This document shows positions 11,248 to 23,558 of a stretch of DNA of 64,000 nt, in pieces. The position numbers were made by a program, and so were the translations under genes. How positions within the stretch are numbered: the stretch's first letter is position 1; each line of letters starts with the position of its first letter. This DNA is from Xylogone sp. PMI_703 (Eukaryota > Ascomycota > Leotiomycetes), in the NCBI GenBank assembly GCA_021399445.1, contig JAJTUQ010000002.1:7936001-8000000 (forward strand). Reading direction: 5' to 3'. Below the pieces are notes generated by a model. It was given only the letters and a program-made list of their open reading frames with translations, was not told the DNA's origin and did not search any database.

Positions 11248-13941
11248 TTAGATATTGCCAGATAAAATCTCTGATTGAGGCCCAAGCCGGAACAAAGGGA
11301 TCCTGTTGATAAAAAATACATCAGCTTTGAACTATCATATAAGCGCTTGCCCGGGTTATACTAACATGCTCTTATTGGCGGCCACAGTAACCTATCAAAT
11401 ATTATCAGCTCAATTCTGCTTATTTCTATCAGCTGGTCAGAGCTCTTTAAACTTACCCACTGTCCACCATCATAGGTTTTATTGGTCCACCAATATGTCC
11501 ACTTCGAATCTATTGCGGACGAAGACAACTTCGGAAGATAGACCGTCGCGTTTGTAGCTCTGTATGTAGTAACTGGAGCTACCAGTAGTCGGGGCCCAAA
11601 CATGTATTCCTGGTTTAACTTCTCTGTTGCTTCCAGAGTATATGGATCACTGCCGGAGAAATCCATAAATAAGGGGCGAAGAATGGCACGCCCCGTCTGA
11701 GAAAGTTGCTTGAACAACTCTTTGGTGTATGGCTGCAAAGTGTATCTAAACTTGATATAAGATACGATAATAGGCTCATTTTCGGCACCGTAGCTCCAAG
11801 GTTCTGTCACGTTTAACAGGTTAATTCTTTGTCATTCATACGTCCAGAGAACTTACCATTAGGACAAGTTAGGAAGCTCCCTTGGTCAGAAGGAAGACAG
11901 CTCCTGGATCCGTGATTACGCATAATCTATGACTATTAAAAAAGCTAGTACAGAGAGTAAGTGAGAGCACATACCGGCAGAAATGTCGCCCTATAAATGG
12001 ATGTTATTAATATAAACTCTTTTTTTTTTTAAACAGGGGTGTTACCATTGCAACCATCTCACGTATAACTCCTGGTATTCTGGATTGCTAACATTTCCTG
12101 AATTTGGCTGGCCATTGCTTTTAAAGCCGCCAATATCCAAGGTCCACCACCCTTGACCGGACATAGACATGCTTTGTCCGGCCGCAATCATCTGTTTCAT
12201 TGAGTCCCACGTTTCACTACAAGAAATACTGTCAGCAAGCAATCCTAAAAGGAACATATTTGGACACACAAGATATCACCGCTCCAAACCGCACTTGAAA
12301 ATCGTTGTGAACCCGCCCACGATGATCGTGTCAATGATACAGATGACGGTGTTTTCGATCCTGATGCATTTAGCTGCCCTTCATGAATACCCATTTGATG
12401 GAAATATGGAAACAGCATGGCATATTGATCTCCGGGTCCTAATGCATAATCCGTCCAAGGATAGACGTCATTAGCCACCTGTCCACCTTCGTCTTCATCT
12501 AACCAATAATTATGGATTCCATTATCATAGTAGTTCCCTTTTAGTCTACTCCAGAGAAAATCTCGCGTCACAGGATTTGACGGATCGATGACATGAACAT
12601 ATTTACCCTGCCACAGGCCTGCAATATCACCTGGGCCGTATGTTTGTGCGACGAGGCCGAGGCTCTGCACTTCCGGATAGTTGATGCTAGCATCTTCAAT
12701 ACTTGGCCACACCGAGGCCATCAGTTCTGCTCCTGTGAGATTTTTCACTGATTTGAGTTAATATAGGTGAATTTTGAAATGAGCGCTGAAAAGGACAATG
12801 GTAATTACCACGCTGAGACATCCCTGCTGGATCTGGAAAAGCAGATGAGTTCAGCTTCCAGTCCCCCTCGTGAACCCAACTTAGATAATCAATAACTATC
12901 ATTGATACCGGAATATTTCGCTAGATACTGTCAGTACGCTCACATTCTCTGAAAAATCAACTTGGATGAGGTCAATTACATCCGCAAATCCAGTTGTAAC
13001 ATTGATCACCTCCTCTTGGGTTCCATAACGAAGCTTACACTGCCAATAACCAGTAGCAAACTCGGGAATCATAGGAGATCGCCCAGTAGTCGCGGTATAC
13101 CTCTCTAAAAGTCCGTCATAATCCCCTGGTGGCCGGATTGCAATATAGTAATCCACGATCGAGGTGTGGTCGCTGAGAAATCGAGTCCTGATTTCGCGTC
13201 TAGGTTAGTATATTTGCATTCTAATAACTTCCACACAGTTATTTACCTAGTAGGGGATAGTTCCATCTTGCCTAATGATGGTACGTTCCAGAACAACAGG
13301 TATCCGCGATCCGACATGATCGTTGGAATCGGATTCAGCGAGTTGAACTTGACTAAGTCGATCGTCTGATTCTTTTTATTCAAATACCCCGATAGATCTT
13401 GCCCTGTTCCAAAGAGCTTCTCGGACTCGCTTTCGGGAGTCGTGAAGGTGAATTGGGCGCGGAAGCCTGCTCGAGCATCTTTCTTATTGTACCATCGTGC
13501 TGGATATCCTGGAGTTTGAAGCCAGAGCTCTTGTAACACGGGAGTTTTACTGCCATTGTCAACTCGATAGAAGCTAATTTGGTTATTATGAATAGCTACA
13601 GAGGCAAGCCCATTGGTAAGGTTAGCACTTTGGGTTGTGTTCAAGGTGGTGGCATATCCTGTGCCAATGGATGTATTGGAGGAGCCATCAAGTGGAGGAT
13701 CAAGGATGACACTATGTGCATCGCCTTCAGCTCAGTCAGACTCATTATAGCCACATATTATAGAATTTGATATACTATTCGGAATGTGATTCAAAGTTGC
13801 TCTAATACGAAAACCATCTTGACCCCAACTTTGTATCAGCACATTTTCGTGGCCATTAATAAGACGTATTCCGTCTTTACTCTCGACTCCTAGGCTGAGA
13901 ATTGAAATTGCTATGAGCACTGAAGATAAACATAAATGCAT
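11248..13941 (-). CDS. Secreted GH31 alpha-glycosidase (alpha-glucosidase/alpha-xylosidase type)
   Basis: Eleven exons (13941-13776, 13730-13247, 13199-12980, 12920-12809, 12747-12270, 12216-12046, 11990-11975, 11926-11857, 11803-11457, 11391-11366, 11302-11248) join in phase to 714 aa. A signal peptide covers about residues 1-21, so the enzyme is secreted. GH31 hallmarks: GYWQCKLRYGTQEEV, MIVIDYLSW, the nucleophile in YWLDEDEGG (about D411), RSSWAGSQR, the acid/base in WSGDI (about D485), GWWTLDIGGF and a C-terminal sandwich ending LFRLGPQSEILSGN. Two exons are tiny (16 and 26 nt) but each restores a conserved block (LP before MRNHGSR; GGQW followed by VTV). The first intron (13775-13731) removes an in-frame TGA. 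Several N-glycosylation sequons are present. Whether it prefers glucosyl or xylosyl linkages cannot be decided here. Confidence 0.88.
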
Positions 13942-15623
13942 TGTGGATGTTAGGTGTCACAACGCTTGACGCTCAACCCCCACCATATACGTATTTTTCG
14001 AGATGAATATATACACATCTAGAGCTCCCCGTGAGCCTTTCAATAGTCCATAATACTTTTTTAGCCTGTTCCCGATTTATCCGGAAAGCTCCTTTACTAT
14101 ACACAAAAGCTCTTTATTCGGGCTCTTTCTCGGAATGTTAGAGCTACTCAGTTCAGGACGTCATTGGCCCCCGCTCAAATTCCCGGCCGAAATGATAAAT
14201 CTCTATGTAAAAGATGTAACGTTGGATGTCAGAATTGTCCGTATAAGCAGAGTTAAAATGCTTAATGCAGATCTTTTTCAAAATAGAGTAACTGAGGATG
14301 CAAGTCTTGTGTGTTGGAAGAGGGGAAACAGCAGCGGGCATAGGTTGAGAGACCTGTACCCCACCATTGCATCCTAGGACTTTTGTTTCTGAGAAATGAT
14401 CATCTCTATACGATCTGGTACCGCCATATGCTTGAAATTGAGTAATTAATGATCTGATGGTTTATGCACGTTGTGCTTTACATATTTCTAGTTGAGCGTA
14501 CATTATGAAGCGACTGATCAATGTTACGATGATCTGTAACGGGATTAACCTCGCCAGCCACAATAACCGTAACCACGCAACCTTACTGTATCATCTTTGC
14601 CTTTTGACTGCTCAATTCCTTATTGAAATGTCTGAAGCTAGTGGTGTTTCCAAAGCTTATATACTGCTCTCCCTTTCCACTTACAAAGTATGAGTCCAAG
14701 CTTGATGATAGATGGCGTCATCAGGAGTTCGAAATAGCCTGGAAGAAAAGTACTAGATTCAGAATGCTGTTTTATATCCAGGGAGAATCTAATTTAGAAA
14801 CATTAACTAAGGTAAAATATTAAGTGACTCAGCAACTTGCACGGTCAAGACCATCTTCTTCCTAGCTCATAAACAACCTTGTCAGCTCCTAGGTCCCTAC
14901 TCAATGTATGTCTTTATAATAAGTTGTAGAAATATTTTATTAGGCACTCAGACCTTATAGGGAGGGACACCGAGCCGGCCAGTTAAAAAACCCTGGAGTA
15001 GCGACTATTACCAAGCTGTAGCCAAAAACACATTTTCCACATCTAGAAGGCAAAGGCGAATTTAGCGAACATCATACGGCAACACTGTGCTTACGTGTGT
15101 CGAGCTTTCTCTAATATGTTACTGGACGGCGCGTATCCAGACCGAGATTTGTCAGACAATACGATTGAATTCCTTGTAATTAAAATTTGATACTAAGACA
15201 CTTTTAATGAATAATCCTTGAGTATTACAGCGCCTTAGGATATTATTAGAGATGTCCTATTTGGGAAGTTGTTCGACTGACTTCTTGAGCGTCACTTGAC
15301 CCGGACAAGGGTTTGAATCCAGCAGCAAGGTTCCCCGGGGAGAGGTAGACGCACAGACATCTGTAAGCTTCGAAAAAGGAGTGATTAATCAAGGTACATG
15401 GAGTGGCAATTGCTTCAAGATTCAGATTGCATAGTTCGCCTCGTGGCCCGGTTTGACATTTATGGTTAATACATTTTGTAGAATTGGTAACTAAGCAGGA
15501 CAGACTAAACATCCAATCCAGATTCTAGGTCTATAGAAACTAAATGTTATTTTTAACATTCCATGTCTCCTTACGCTGTTTTCTGCGTCTGACTCTATTG
15601 CACACACATCATACCCAGGCTTA
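13942..15623. other. Intergenic region
   Basis: 1.7 kb, AT-rich, containing the GH31 promoter on the left and the transporter 3' end on the right. Small open frames (for example 14135-14377 and 14505-14693) lack domains. A GTTTGAATCC string near 15310 resembles a tRNA B box, but no cloverleaf can be built around it. Confidence 0.45.
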
Positions 15624-17702
15624 TCATCCTGCGAATGGAGATCTACAACTGAAGGAAGTTGCAACACTGCCGCCATCGAAAGCACTAATCAGGGCCTCAA
15701 TAGCGGAGTAGCAACCAAGACCGCACACGACCAGCGCGCCAAGCATGTAGATAATGTTGAATGTTGTCAACAGGAAGCTCTTTCTGTACCCACGGAACCA
15801 TCGCTTCAAGCCTCCGTCAAGACGCGTATATTTCCTGGTGACATCGTCGAATTTCTCCTCGGGAAGCATAGCTCCAAGCTTAATTTCGAAGCCGATCTTC
15901 AAGAGAGCTGGGAAGGTGTAGGTGAAGTTGCCAATACAGAAGGCTCCAACCAAACTGGAAATGTCACCAAGCTGGGGGACAGCACCTGCTACGATGAAAG
16001 CGAGGGACCAGTATATGGGGACCATGACGACCCAGATAATCTTGCCCGCTCTGGTTGTGAGCGCCGGGAATCCTATCACACTATGTTAGAAGCCACGTAA
16101 CTACACTAGGACAATATATATATTCACGTACTGAGAAGTTCCATGAAAACGTTGTTGTAAATGACTTTAATACCAATGTTTCCGTACAGGGCAGCAGCAA
16201 TCAGACCACCTATTGTCGAACATGGTTAGCTAACGTGCTATATGTAACAGTGAATAAGGATACCAATAACATACCTACGATGGACAGAATATTGCCAGCA
16301 GTTTGGTAATTGTATGGGTTGATACTTTGAATGGCAGCGTTGTAAGTGTACTGGCCTTGGTAAGAGTACTGGAAGAGTCCGAAGAACATGTAGACGAGGT
16401 AGATGAAGACGTCGGCGCAGATCATGCCCTTCCAGAAGTCCCAAGGGTTACGCATCTCCGCGAGCAGGTTGAAGAAGAGCATAGCTCCACCGTAGGCGTA
16501 GATGATGGTGTTGATACCTTGGTAAGTACCCAGGAAACCAGTACCACCAGATGCAAATCCGTCAGGTGGAGTGCCTGCGAATTTCTGGATGGGAATATGG
16601 CTTTCCATAGTACCATTGGGGAAGTTGGTGTCACCATATGGAGTACCAGCACCACCAAAGGATCCGAACATGGTTGCGTAGTTAGGCTCCGAGGTAGCAG
16701 CAACACCGATAGCCATGAAGGAAGTGATAACAGTCGTCCAGACAGAGAGGTTGGCAAGCCATCCGAAACGCTGAAGCGTTCGGATCTGGCCAAGAACCAT
16801 ACCAAGGATTGCAATGATGAGGAGACAGACAATGAAGCAAACGCCGTTGCCATTCGCGCCATCCTTGCCAATTGATACCTGGGATATAGATCCACCAAGA
16901 CTAAGAACAAGCACGGCGACCAGCATGAACATCTGGAGCGTCTGCAGAACGTTGATAAAGTGTCTCATTTCGGAACCGAAGACACGGAAGAAAGCTTGAC
17001 CAAAATCACGGAGAGGATAACGGTCGGAATCCATGTGCATGTAGACGCCCCAGACGTACCAGCCGGAAATGGATGCCATGAGACCAAAAGCTGTATAGAG
17101 AGCAGCACCAGGTCCATAGCCAGTGTTGGAGAAAGCCCATCTGGGAAATTTAGTTAGCCTTCATTCTCTACTTTCGAGGCAGTGGGAGCATTCCCACGCT
17201 TACGCCTCCTCTGTTGATAGGACGGGAAAAATACTTACGGAGCACCACTGGGGCCGAGAATATCAGTTGTGATCAGGAAGAAGATAGAACCCCAACTGGC
17301 GGTTCTGGTGGCGCGGGAGGCTTGTCTCCACTCCAGGTCAGTGACCGTGGAGAAGTCATTGTGCGTCGTTACGATGCGGTCCTCATGAAGGACTGCATTG
17401 ACTTCATGGACGTGGCCTTTGGAGAAGCGGTTCTTGATCACGCCCACCAGAGACCACGGCTCCTTGGTCTTCTGGAGGTTGCCCTCATACACACGCTCTT
17501 CGGCACGCGAGATCTTGGCATAGTGGAGGTACTCCTCGAAGAGCACGTCCGGGTCGTTGTGCACCTGAGCGGCCTCAATGCTGAAGCCGTGCTGGGCGAT
17601 TTCCTCGTGGCCGTGGTCGAGCGTGAACTGCGCTGGGTTCTTCTCGCCGTCACGAGGGTCGCCGCCATCAAGGGCAAGGTTGGCAAGATTCTGAGAAGCC
17701 AT
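15624..17702 (-). CDS. Amino-acid transporter, AAAP/Aa_trans family
   Basis: Four exons (17702-17239, 17140-16275, 16209-16132, 16072-15624) give 618 aa. About the first 140 residues are hydrophilic (starting ASQNLANLALDGG) and cytosolic. They are followed by about ten or eleven hydrophobic helices, with the family signatures GPGAALYTAFG, GINTIIYAYGGAMLFFNLLAEMR split as in other fungal members, and LTTRAGKIIWVVMVPIYW. This resembles the fungal neutral/aromatic amino-acid permeases of the MTR type (PF01490): proton-coupled uptake at the plasma membrane. A longer open frame reaches further upstream (to 17870), but the ATG at 17702 opens directly onto a typical N-terminus for this group. The extracellular loop rich in Gly/Thr/Pro around residues 345-395 is longer than I would expect. 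Substrate range is unknown. Confidence 0.87.
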
Positions 17703-20595
17703 GGTGGATTTAGACCAAGAGCCCAAGAGCTGTTGCAGGCGTGAGTAGCTGCTGGCCAAGCCCAAGAGGACGGGGAGGAATCGAATATATGCGTCGCCAT
17801 CACGACTGGCAAGCAAGTCGCAGGATCGATACAAGCTTCTAGCCACGAGCCAAGGACGCCGATTAAGCACTATCTCCGCGATATTGGCAAATGGAAGGAG
17901 GAGGACAAATGTCCGAAAGAGGCAAGTAGTTAACAGTGTGATTTGAGGGCTTGCTCTCGGTGCTTTGTCCCCTGTGGTTGCATTGGACGGGGCCTTCCAT
18001 CTCTCGGGTCCAAGATAAGGGGCAACTGGGGAAGAGGCACGGCGTGGTAGGAGAGTCCGGGGGCGTATCTTAACACCTTCCTAAAGCTTTCGCGCCCCCC
18101 GGCCTCGCCCCATCAGCAGCCCGGCCTGTGCCTCCGCAATTTCCATCTGGAAGCTTTGAGCGCCCTCGTATAAGGGTCCATTGCATGAGTAGCTCAAGGG
18201 CAGATGTATTGAATCTGCCCGAACCAGCGTAGCGCAGTCAGACAGCTGGTTGTCGCGCGGCGAGTTCGCTCTGCTGTTGTGTACGATTTACGTGTTTCAG
18301 CCGGGTGACATTCTCGATTGCTGTTATGACCTGCCCTGACTGGTAACGGCCCGTGGCGACAAAGCCCAAAAAAAGAACCCAAAGGCGCGAGCAACTAGGA
18401 TGATAATCTAAGGGCGTATGTCTTGGTGTTGGAATCATTATTCACAGATAGTTAATCCTAGGATAAATAGCTGATCGGAGTCTTGGCCTCTTCCTAATAC
18501 CTGTAATCAAAAAGCCTTGGCCTTGGCGAAACGCACCAACTCCTCCGCAGAGAACAGCTGTACCGTATGCGCTCTGCTCGCATAAGCTTTCGCCAATGCC
18601 TTTAGTATCCTCGTTGAGGCTTTCTCTCTGGCAATCCTGCCGTCGCCAAACCGTTATTATCTCCTTGGTTGAGTTTGTGGCGTAGTCTTCCTGCAGACGG
18701 ACGAGGAAGGAGCAACTCCGCAGTGCACGGAAGCAGCGAGGCGGGACCACAGCACCCATAGACGCCATGCTGGAACCGACTTTTATCGTGCTTACGTGTA
18801 ATCGATCCTCGCCGCTGGGAAGGGTCCACCTGCGCATGGCCCGTTATCACCACCCCTGCCAGCTGCGGAATGTGTTTAAGATTGTGATGGGGAAGGCAAA
18901 GATACCGTACGAGACAACGGCATGGACCAGTTGAAAATCTTTCTGTCGCAACAGAATTCTGCTGTGTGATCTCGGTATTGAGACTCGTATTGGTAGATCA
19001 GCCCAAGAATTGAAGACGAATGAGTGCTCCTGGACTGTAGAATGATATCTCCGTAAATCAGTCTAGTTGGTAATACATCTGAGCCGAAGATTGATTAAAT
19101 ACCATCAACAAGCTTCCCTCGGCTAGCCTCGTCTGGGCGAATATGCAAGAGCTTGATATGAGAGAGCCAGAGACACATTTGCTGCTACGGCCCCTGACAT
19201 TCCCAAGGGAATGGATTAGCTCAAATGCATCTACGGTCCCAGCAATGAGGTTTTCCCTGGGAAGATCTTTGGAACCATGAAGCATGTTAGCCACGTGGAG
19301 GTGTGTGCTCTGACTAGGAATGCTGCAGGAGAGAGCCCCCACCAAGGATTCCCGTGATGATATATCGATGGACTGCAACGCTGGAACAGGAATGTGCCTA
19401 CAGTACCTGTGATAATGACGCCATTTGTGCAAGACTGAACTATATAGCTGTAAAGCCAAGACAAGGAGTAAATGGATCAACCCATTGTCACTTAATATTG
19501 CAACAGGGGGACAGAATCATACATATCTTGGAGCTCTTCATGCATAGAGCTAGCTCCTTACCTCCAACGTCTGTGGTTCGGACCGACCAGACCGTCAGTT
19601 GTCGAGCTCATTGTTCTATGTAGTGTTATGATAGCTTGGTAGAATTTCTCTAGACTATTGATCTTCTCTACTGTTAATATAGTACAAAGGCGGGAGAATG
19701 GTGCCGAAACCGTTCTCATACCCCTGAGATGAGCTAGCAAGTGTATCAGATTTCAGATAAGTATTATATTAATACTTTTAAGGGCATGCTTTTCAGTTTA
19801 TCACTTTTGAAAATCATATTGTTTCAATAATAACCTATTTCATGGACTAATACTTGTACAGACTCCTTCATCGTATTTAAAGTGTCAAAGATTATAAGTT
19901 ATAACTTAAGATTACAATATTCTCGAACTCTATCAATTATTTAACAAAAGCACGAATAGTATTTTTAACACAAGTACTCTTCAAGAACTTTCTTAACTCG
20001 TTGTTTGGCTTTAAAACGCACTTGGAAAATAATACCAATAGAAAAGTTACAAGGTATAGTTAAGATCGAGCAATTAACAGCACTTGTCACAATGACAGAT
20101 TGTTCGAAAGTATGAGTGACAATATTGAGAGGTGACTAAAAAGCAAAGATGCGAGGAAAAGAATGCCCTGCCCCGGCTTTTGGGGAGTGGGGATGCGAGG
20201 ATGCGTCGCACTGGGGAAGGCTGATGTAGCACACTTTGCTTGGAACCTCACCACGTTGTCAGATGACGGGCCAAGAGAGTGACAATCTCAAGTCATGGAT
20301 CAGTCAAGTATCTGTTTTACTGCTATGAGACGGATTGCCGACATTCCCCTTTTTGAGGGTACTGTATTCATGGTCCAATGCCAGATCGTCAACTACCCGG
20401 CTAATTGAACAAGTGGGATGGATCTCTCCACAACAAAAAGCACGACCGGTTAATTTGAGTATCGCAGCAGTCTGGTATATAACTTCTAGAAGCAAATTCG
20501 AGAAGAAAAGGTCATATTCTACGAATAGTGAACGTGGATATTTCCTGAAATTCACACAGATATGTAGATTTCCGAATCCATGAGACTAGAGGTGC
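17703..20595. other. Long gene-poor region with an AT-rich block
   Basis: 2.9 kb without a gene I can support. 17703-18200 is the transporter's upstream region. Open frames at 18194-18853 and 19058-19623 on both strands have no domain and inconsistent composition. 19740-20060 is strongly AT-rich and includes a 14-bp perfect palindrome (TAAGTTATAACTTA, 19895-19908). It could be decayed repeat DNA, but no element ends are visible. Confidence 0.45.
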
Positions 20596-21064
20596 CTAGG
20601 CTTTAGCAACCTCCTCGGGCGAGCCATCAGACAGGTCTCGTACAAATATTTCCTTAAATTCAGCTTCATACACTTTAGAGAAGTCGGTATCATCGTCGGG
20701 GTATGGTGAGGAATCATCATCCTCATCTGTGTCTTCCGAGAGTTGGGGCATCCGGCCTAAGAGCTTGAGAGACTGAGCGTGGAAAAGAAAGTGACGGTGA
20801 AGTGGCTTAGCTTTAGGTCCTTTTACACGCTCCTTGAGTTTTCGCTGAGGAGAGATTTCGATTTTGAGGTGCTGATAGAGAAATTGGACGGCAGCTTTAT
20901 AGCATACACAGTTTACTCGGGATACATTCTTCAGGCCTTTGGCAGCAAGGCGAGTTGTGGGACATTTAGTAAGAGAGAAGATTAGAAGGATAATTCCGGA
21001 GACATACATGTCTACATATCAGAGATATAATTGATTCAGGCAGCTCAGTCAGCTGTAGAACCAT
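20596..21064 (-). CDS. Small F-box-like protein (hypothetical)
   Basis: Two exons (21064-21004, 20936-20596) separated by a 67-nt intron with a good TTACTAA branch site give 133 aa. The N-terminus reads VLQLTELPESIISLI and continues, across the splice, with LKNVSRVNCVCYKAAVQFLYQHL. That is the shape of an F-box (LP...I..I, then a V/L-x-N-x-x-Y/F-helix) as found in many fungal F-box proteins, which recruit substrates to SCF ubiquitin ligase. The remainder is charged: a basic KLKERVKGPKAKPLHRH segment, then an acidic DTDEDDDSSPYPDDDTD stretch. There are no leucine-rich repeats or WD repeats, so it is either a minimal or truncated family member or an unrelated hypothetical. No expression evidence is available. 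Confidence 0.45.
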
Positions 21065-22220
21065 TGTGAATATAGCGGCGTGCAACTTAGAAAAGTGACG
21101 GGATTGATAAACGTGATAGTTCTTTTGGGCCCCAACTAAATCGACACCGAGATTCATTAAATCGACACATAACAACCGATACCGGCACCACTTCAGGCAT
21201 CAGTACGACTTCTGGCCATATACAAAGACTTTGACTACAGTAGATTGCCTTCAAACCGCTAATAAGAGCCTTCTTTTGTTGCATACGTTGCAACAGTACG
21301 GAGGTACTTTCTCGGAAATTGAAGTCCTAATTCCTGAGGCACCCAATGTCTGCGTCGAGCTCCTCGAGTCCTCCAGGAGTCGACCCGTAATTACGCGTAC
21401 GCCTCAGGCAGTGAACAGCTAGATGCAGCAGCGTGGCAGCTCCCATCCATGACACTAACACCTAGCTACACAGCACGTTTGGCAATAGTCAGCGTCATGA
21501 TAAGGAAACATCACTCAAGAATGTATCATGGCTTTTGCTCTGTCGAAACATATGCGAGTGTGAAAGTATTTGACCGCAGAGCCACGAAATGAACCAGCTT
21601 CCATGAGAAAGTGGGGTTGTTGTTCATCGTCGCAATAATGAGACTGCCTTTATTTTGCGACCAGCACATTACAGCACTCGTCAAGGCACGGAGCAATGAA
21701 TACATCCTGCACATACATGCATCGCTCTACAGTAGTGACTATCCTGGGTCGGAATTTTAGATGACTCAAATGGGCCTGATGTCACGCTTTGATCCAGGTA
21801 AGTCTGCAGCTGGCACTCCACTCTCTCACTCTGTACCTGTGAATATTTATCTTAGTAGCCGATGTTGGGCTCGGGTATCATTCACTGGGCTGATTTTCAT
21901 TACCGGAGCTCGTTCGCCTGTGACCTCTCCTCATGCTGCAAACGACCCGAGCATCGGCTCTCTCACTTCTCAGGATGGATGAAGTCGGTTTCTTAGATAT
22001 TCGCTCGGTGCGGCTAGATATAATCATAGATGCATACAAGTCCTGAGGTCGGTATATAGCATGGTTCATAGCCGAATGTTAGGTACGACTGCGGTAAGTC
22101 AGCGCTCACTAGGCATTAAATTCCGTTGCAGACCCCCCCCGTGTTTGAAGTCCTCACGACACATGAATATTGTGAAAACTCTCAACATATAGATTGCAAA
22201 ACGTACTATTAACCGACTAC
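21065..22220. other. Intergenic region
   Basis: 1.16 kb, presumably divergent promoters for the F-box-like gene and the CoA-transferase. The open frames at 21231-21422 and 21761-21982 carry no recognisable domain. Confidence 0.45.
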
Positions 22221-23558
22221 ATGATGATGACCCGATTGAGCACAGGTTTACGCGTTCTCAATGGTGGAATTGCTGGTCAACCAGGCCGACTTTTACCCGC
22301 CTCACGTCGAATATTACATGGATCCCTAAATCTGAGGCCTGAAGCTCTCAGCCCGTTAAATCTTAATCAGAGGAAACAACTGTCAAGCCATTCGAAAATT
22401 CAGCGTCCGTTGGATGGTATCACTGTTGTTTCAATCGAACAAGCCGTTGCAGCGCCGTTCTGTACCAGACAGTTGGCAGACCTGGGAGCTCGAGTCATTA
22501 AAGTCGAACGTCCATTAGTTGGTGACTTCGCGCGTGCATATGACACGCGAGTAGATGGATTATCGTCTCATTTTGTCTGGATAAATCGGTCTAAAGAAAG
22601 TCTGGCACTCGATCTAAAAGCCACAAAGGATTTGCAGATCATGAAAAAGCTCCTACAGAAGGCAGATGTCCTGGTTCAGAACCTGGCCCCTGGTGCAGCT
22701 GCTCGTCTCGGGCTCTCGTATGAAGCATTGAGAGAACAGAATCCCTCTCTTATTGTTTGCGACATCTCTGGCTATGGGGCTGATGGCCCATATAAGAATA
22801 AGAAAGCTTATGATTTGCTTATTCAAAGCGAGGCTGGTCTGCTTTCTGTCACAGGCACAGGAAAGGAGCTAGCCAAAGCAGGCATCTCGATAGCAGACAT
22901 TTCTGCGGGGATGTACGCATACAGTAATATCCTAGCTGCCATTATCCAGCGGCAGAAGACTGGTGAGGGATGCAAGATTGATGTCTCCATGTTTGAAAGT
23001 ATGGTGGAGTGGATGGGCTTTCCGCTGTATTACACGTACAAGGGAGCTGCCGGTCCAACTCCATCTGGCGCAGCACACGCAAGCATCTATCCATACGGAC
23101 CATTTGACACTGGAGATGACGGCACCGTGATGCTCGGAATCCAAAATGAGCGAGAATGGGTCGTCTTCTGTCGCGAGGTGCTCGGAAATCCAGAGCTAGC
23201 AGCAGATCCGCGCTTCGTGGATAATACGGTCAGAACTCAAAATCGCGACGCCCTCAAGAGGATTATTTGCGAGACATTCTCCAGCTTCAACTCAGAACAG
23301 ATTATAGAAAAGCTGGAATCCGCAGGTATAGCTAATGCCACCGTCAATGACATGCAGAGCGTCTGGAATCACCCTCAGCTGAGATCTCGACGCCGATGGA
23401 CTCAAGTTAGAACACAGGTAGGAACAGTCTCCGCTCTAATTCCCCCCGGGATTCCTCCTGCAGAAGCTTCAGACGAAATTACACCCAGAATGGACCCCGT
23501 GCCTGCCGTTGGTGAGCATAATGAAGCGATCCTTGCGGAGCTTGGAATATCTGAATAG
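22221..23558 (+). CDS. Class III CoA-transferase (CaiB/BaiF family), probably mitochondrial
   Basis: Single exon, 445 aa from the first ATG of an ATG-ATG-ATG cluster; the frame further upstream offers only a TTG. Residues about 1-40 are basic, rich in R, S, L and lacking acids (MMMTRLSTGLRVLNGG and on), a mitochondrial presequence type. The CoA-transferase III domain starts at LDGITVVSIEQAVAAPFC and shows LGARVIKVERP, CDISGYGADGPYKNK, the catalytic aspartate in ISIADISAG (about D226) and the GEGCKIDVSMFESM block. The family moves CoA between carboxylates (succinate, citramalate, glutarate, itaconate, oxalate/formate types) through an Asp-CoA thioester. The exact acids cannot be told. It sits left of a Zn2Cys6 regulator and a fumarase-superfamily enzyme that is also presequence-bearing, suggesting a joint mitochondrial pathway. 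Confidence 0.9.
   Translation: MMMTRLSTGLRVLNGGIAGQPGRLLPASRRILHGSLNLRPEALSPLNLNQRKQLSSHSKIQRPLDGITVVSIEQAVAAPFCTRQLADLGARVIKVERPLVGDFARAYDTRVDGLSSHFVWINRSKESLALDLKATKDLQIMKKLLQKADVLVQNLAPGAAARLGLSYEALREQNPSLIVCDISGYGADGPYKNKKAYDLLIQSEAGLLSVTGTGKELAKAGISIADISAGMYAYSNILAAIIQRQKTGEGCKIDVSMFESMVEWMGFPLYYTYKGAAGPTPSGAAHASIYPYGPFDTGDDGTVMLGIQNEREWVVFCREVLGNPELAADPRFVDNTVRTQNRDALKRIICETFSSFNSEQIIEKLESAGIANATVNDMQSVWNHPQLRSRRRWTQVRTQVGTVSALIPPGIPPAEASDEITPRMDPVPAVGEHNEAILAELGISE

Noticed and set aside
13731..13775. In-frame TGA in the GH31 N-terminus, suggesting a pseudogene
   Set aside because: A 45-nt intron with GTATAT...GAG removes it and preserves phase into a fully open second exon, so the gene is probably intact.
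15290..15345. tRNA B-box-like GGTTTGAATCC
   Set aside because: The T-stem does not pair and no D-arm or anticodon arm is present.
17703..17870. Upstream extension of the amino-acid transporter to an ATG at 17870
   Set aside because: The extra 56 residues are Arg/Leu/Ser-rich and unlike the family; the ATG at 17702 begins a normal N-terminus.
18192..18330. tRNA-like A-box string (TAGCTCAAGGGCAGA) downstream of the transporter promoter
   Set aside because: No matching B box at the right distance and no acceptor or anticodon stem can be formed.
18442..19623. Several 60-140 codon frames on both strands
   Set aside because: No family resemblance, no splice-linked partners and mutual overlap.
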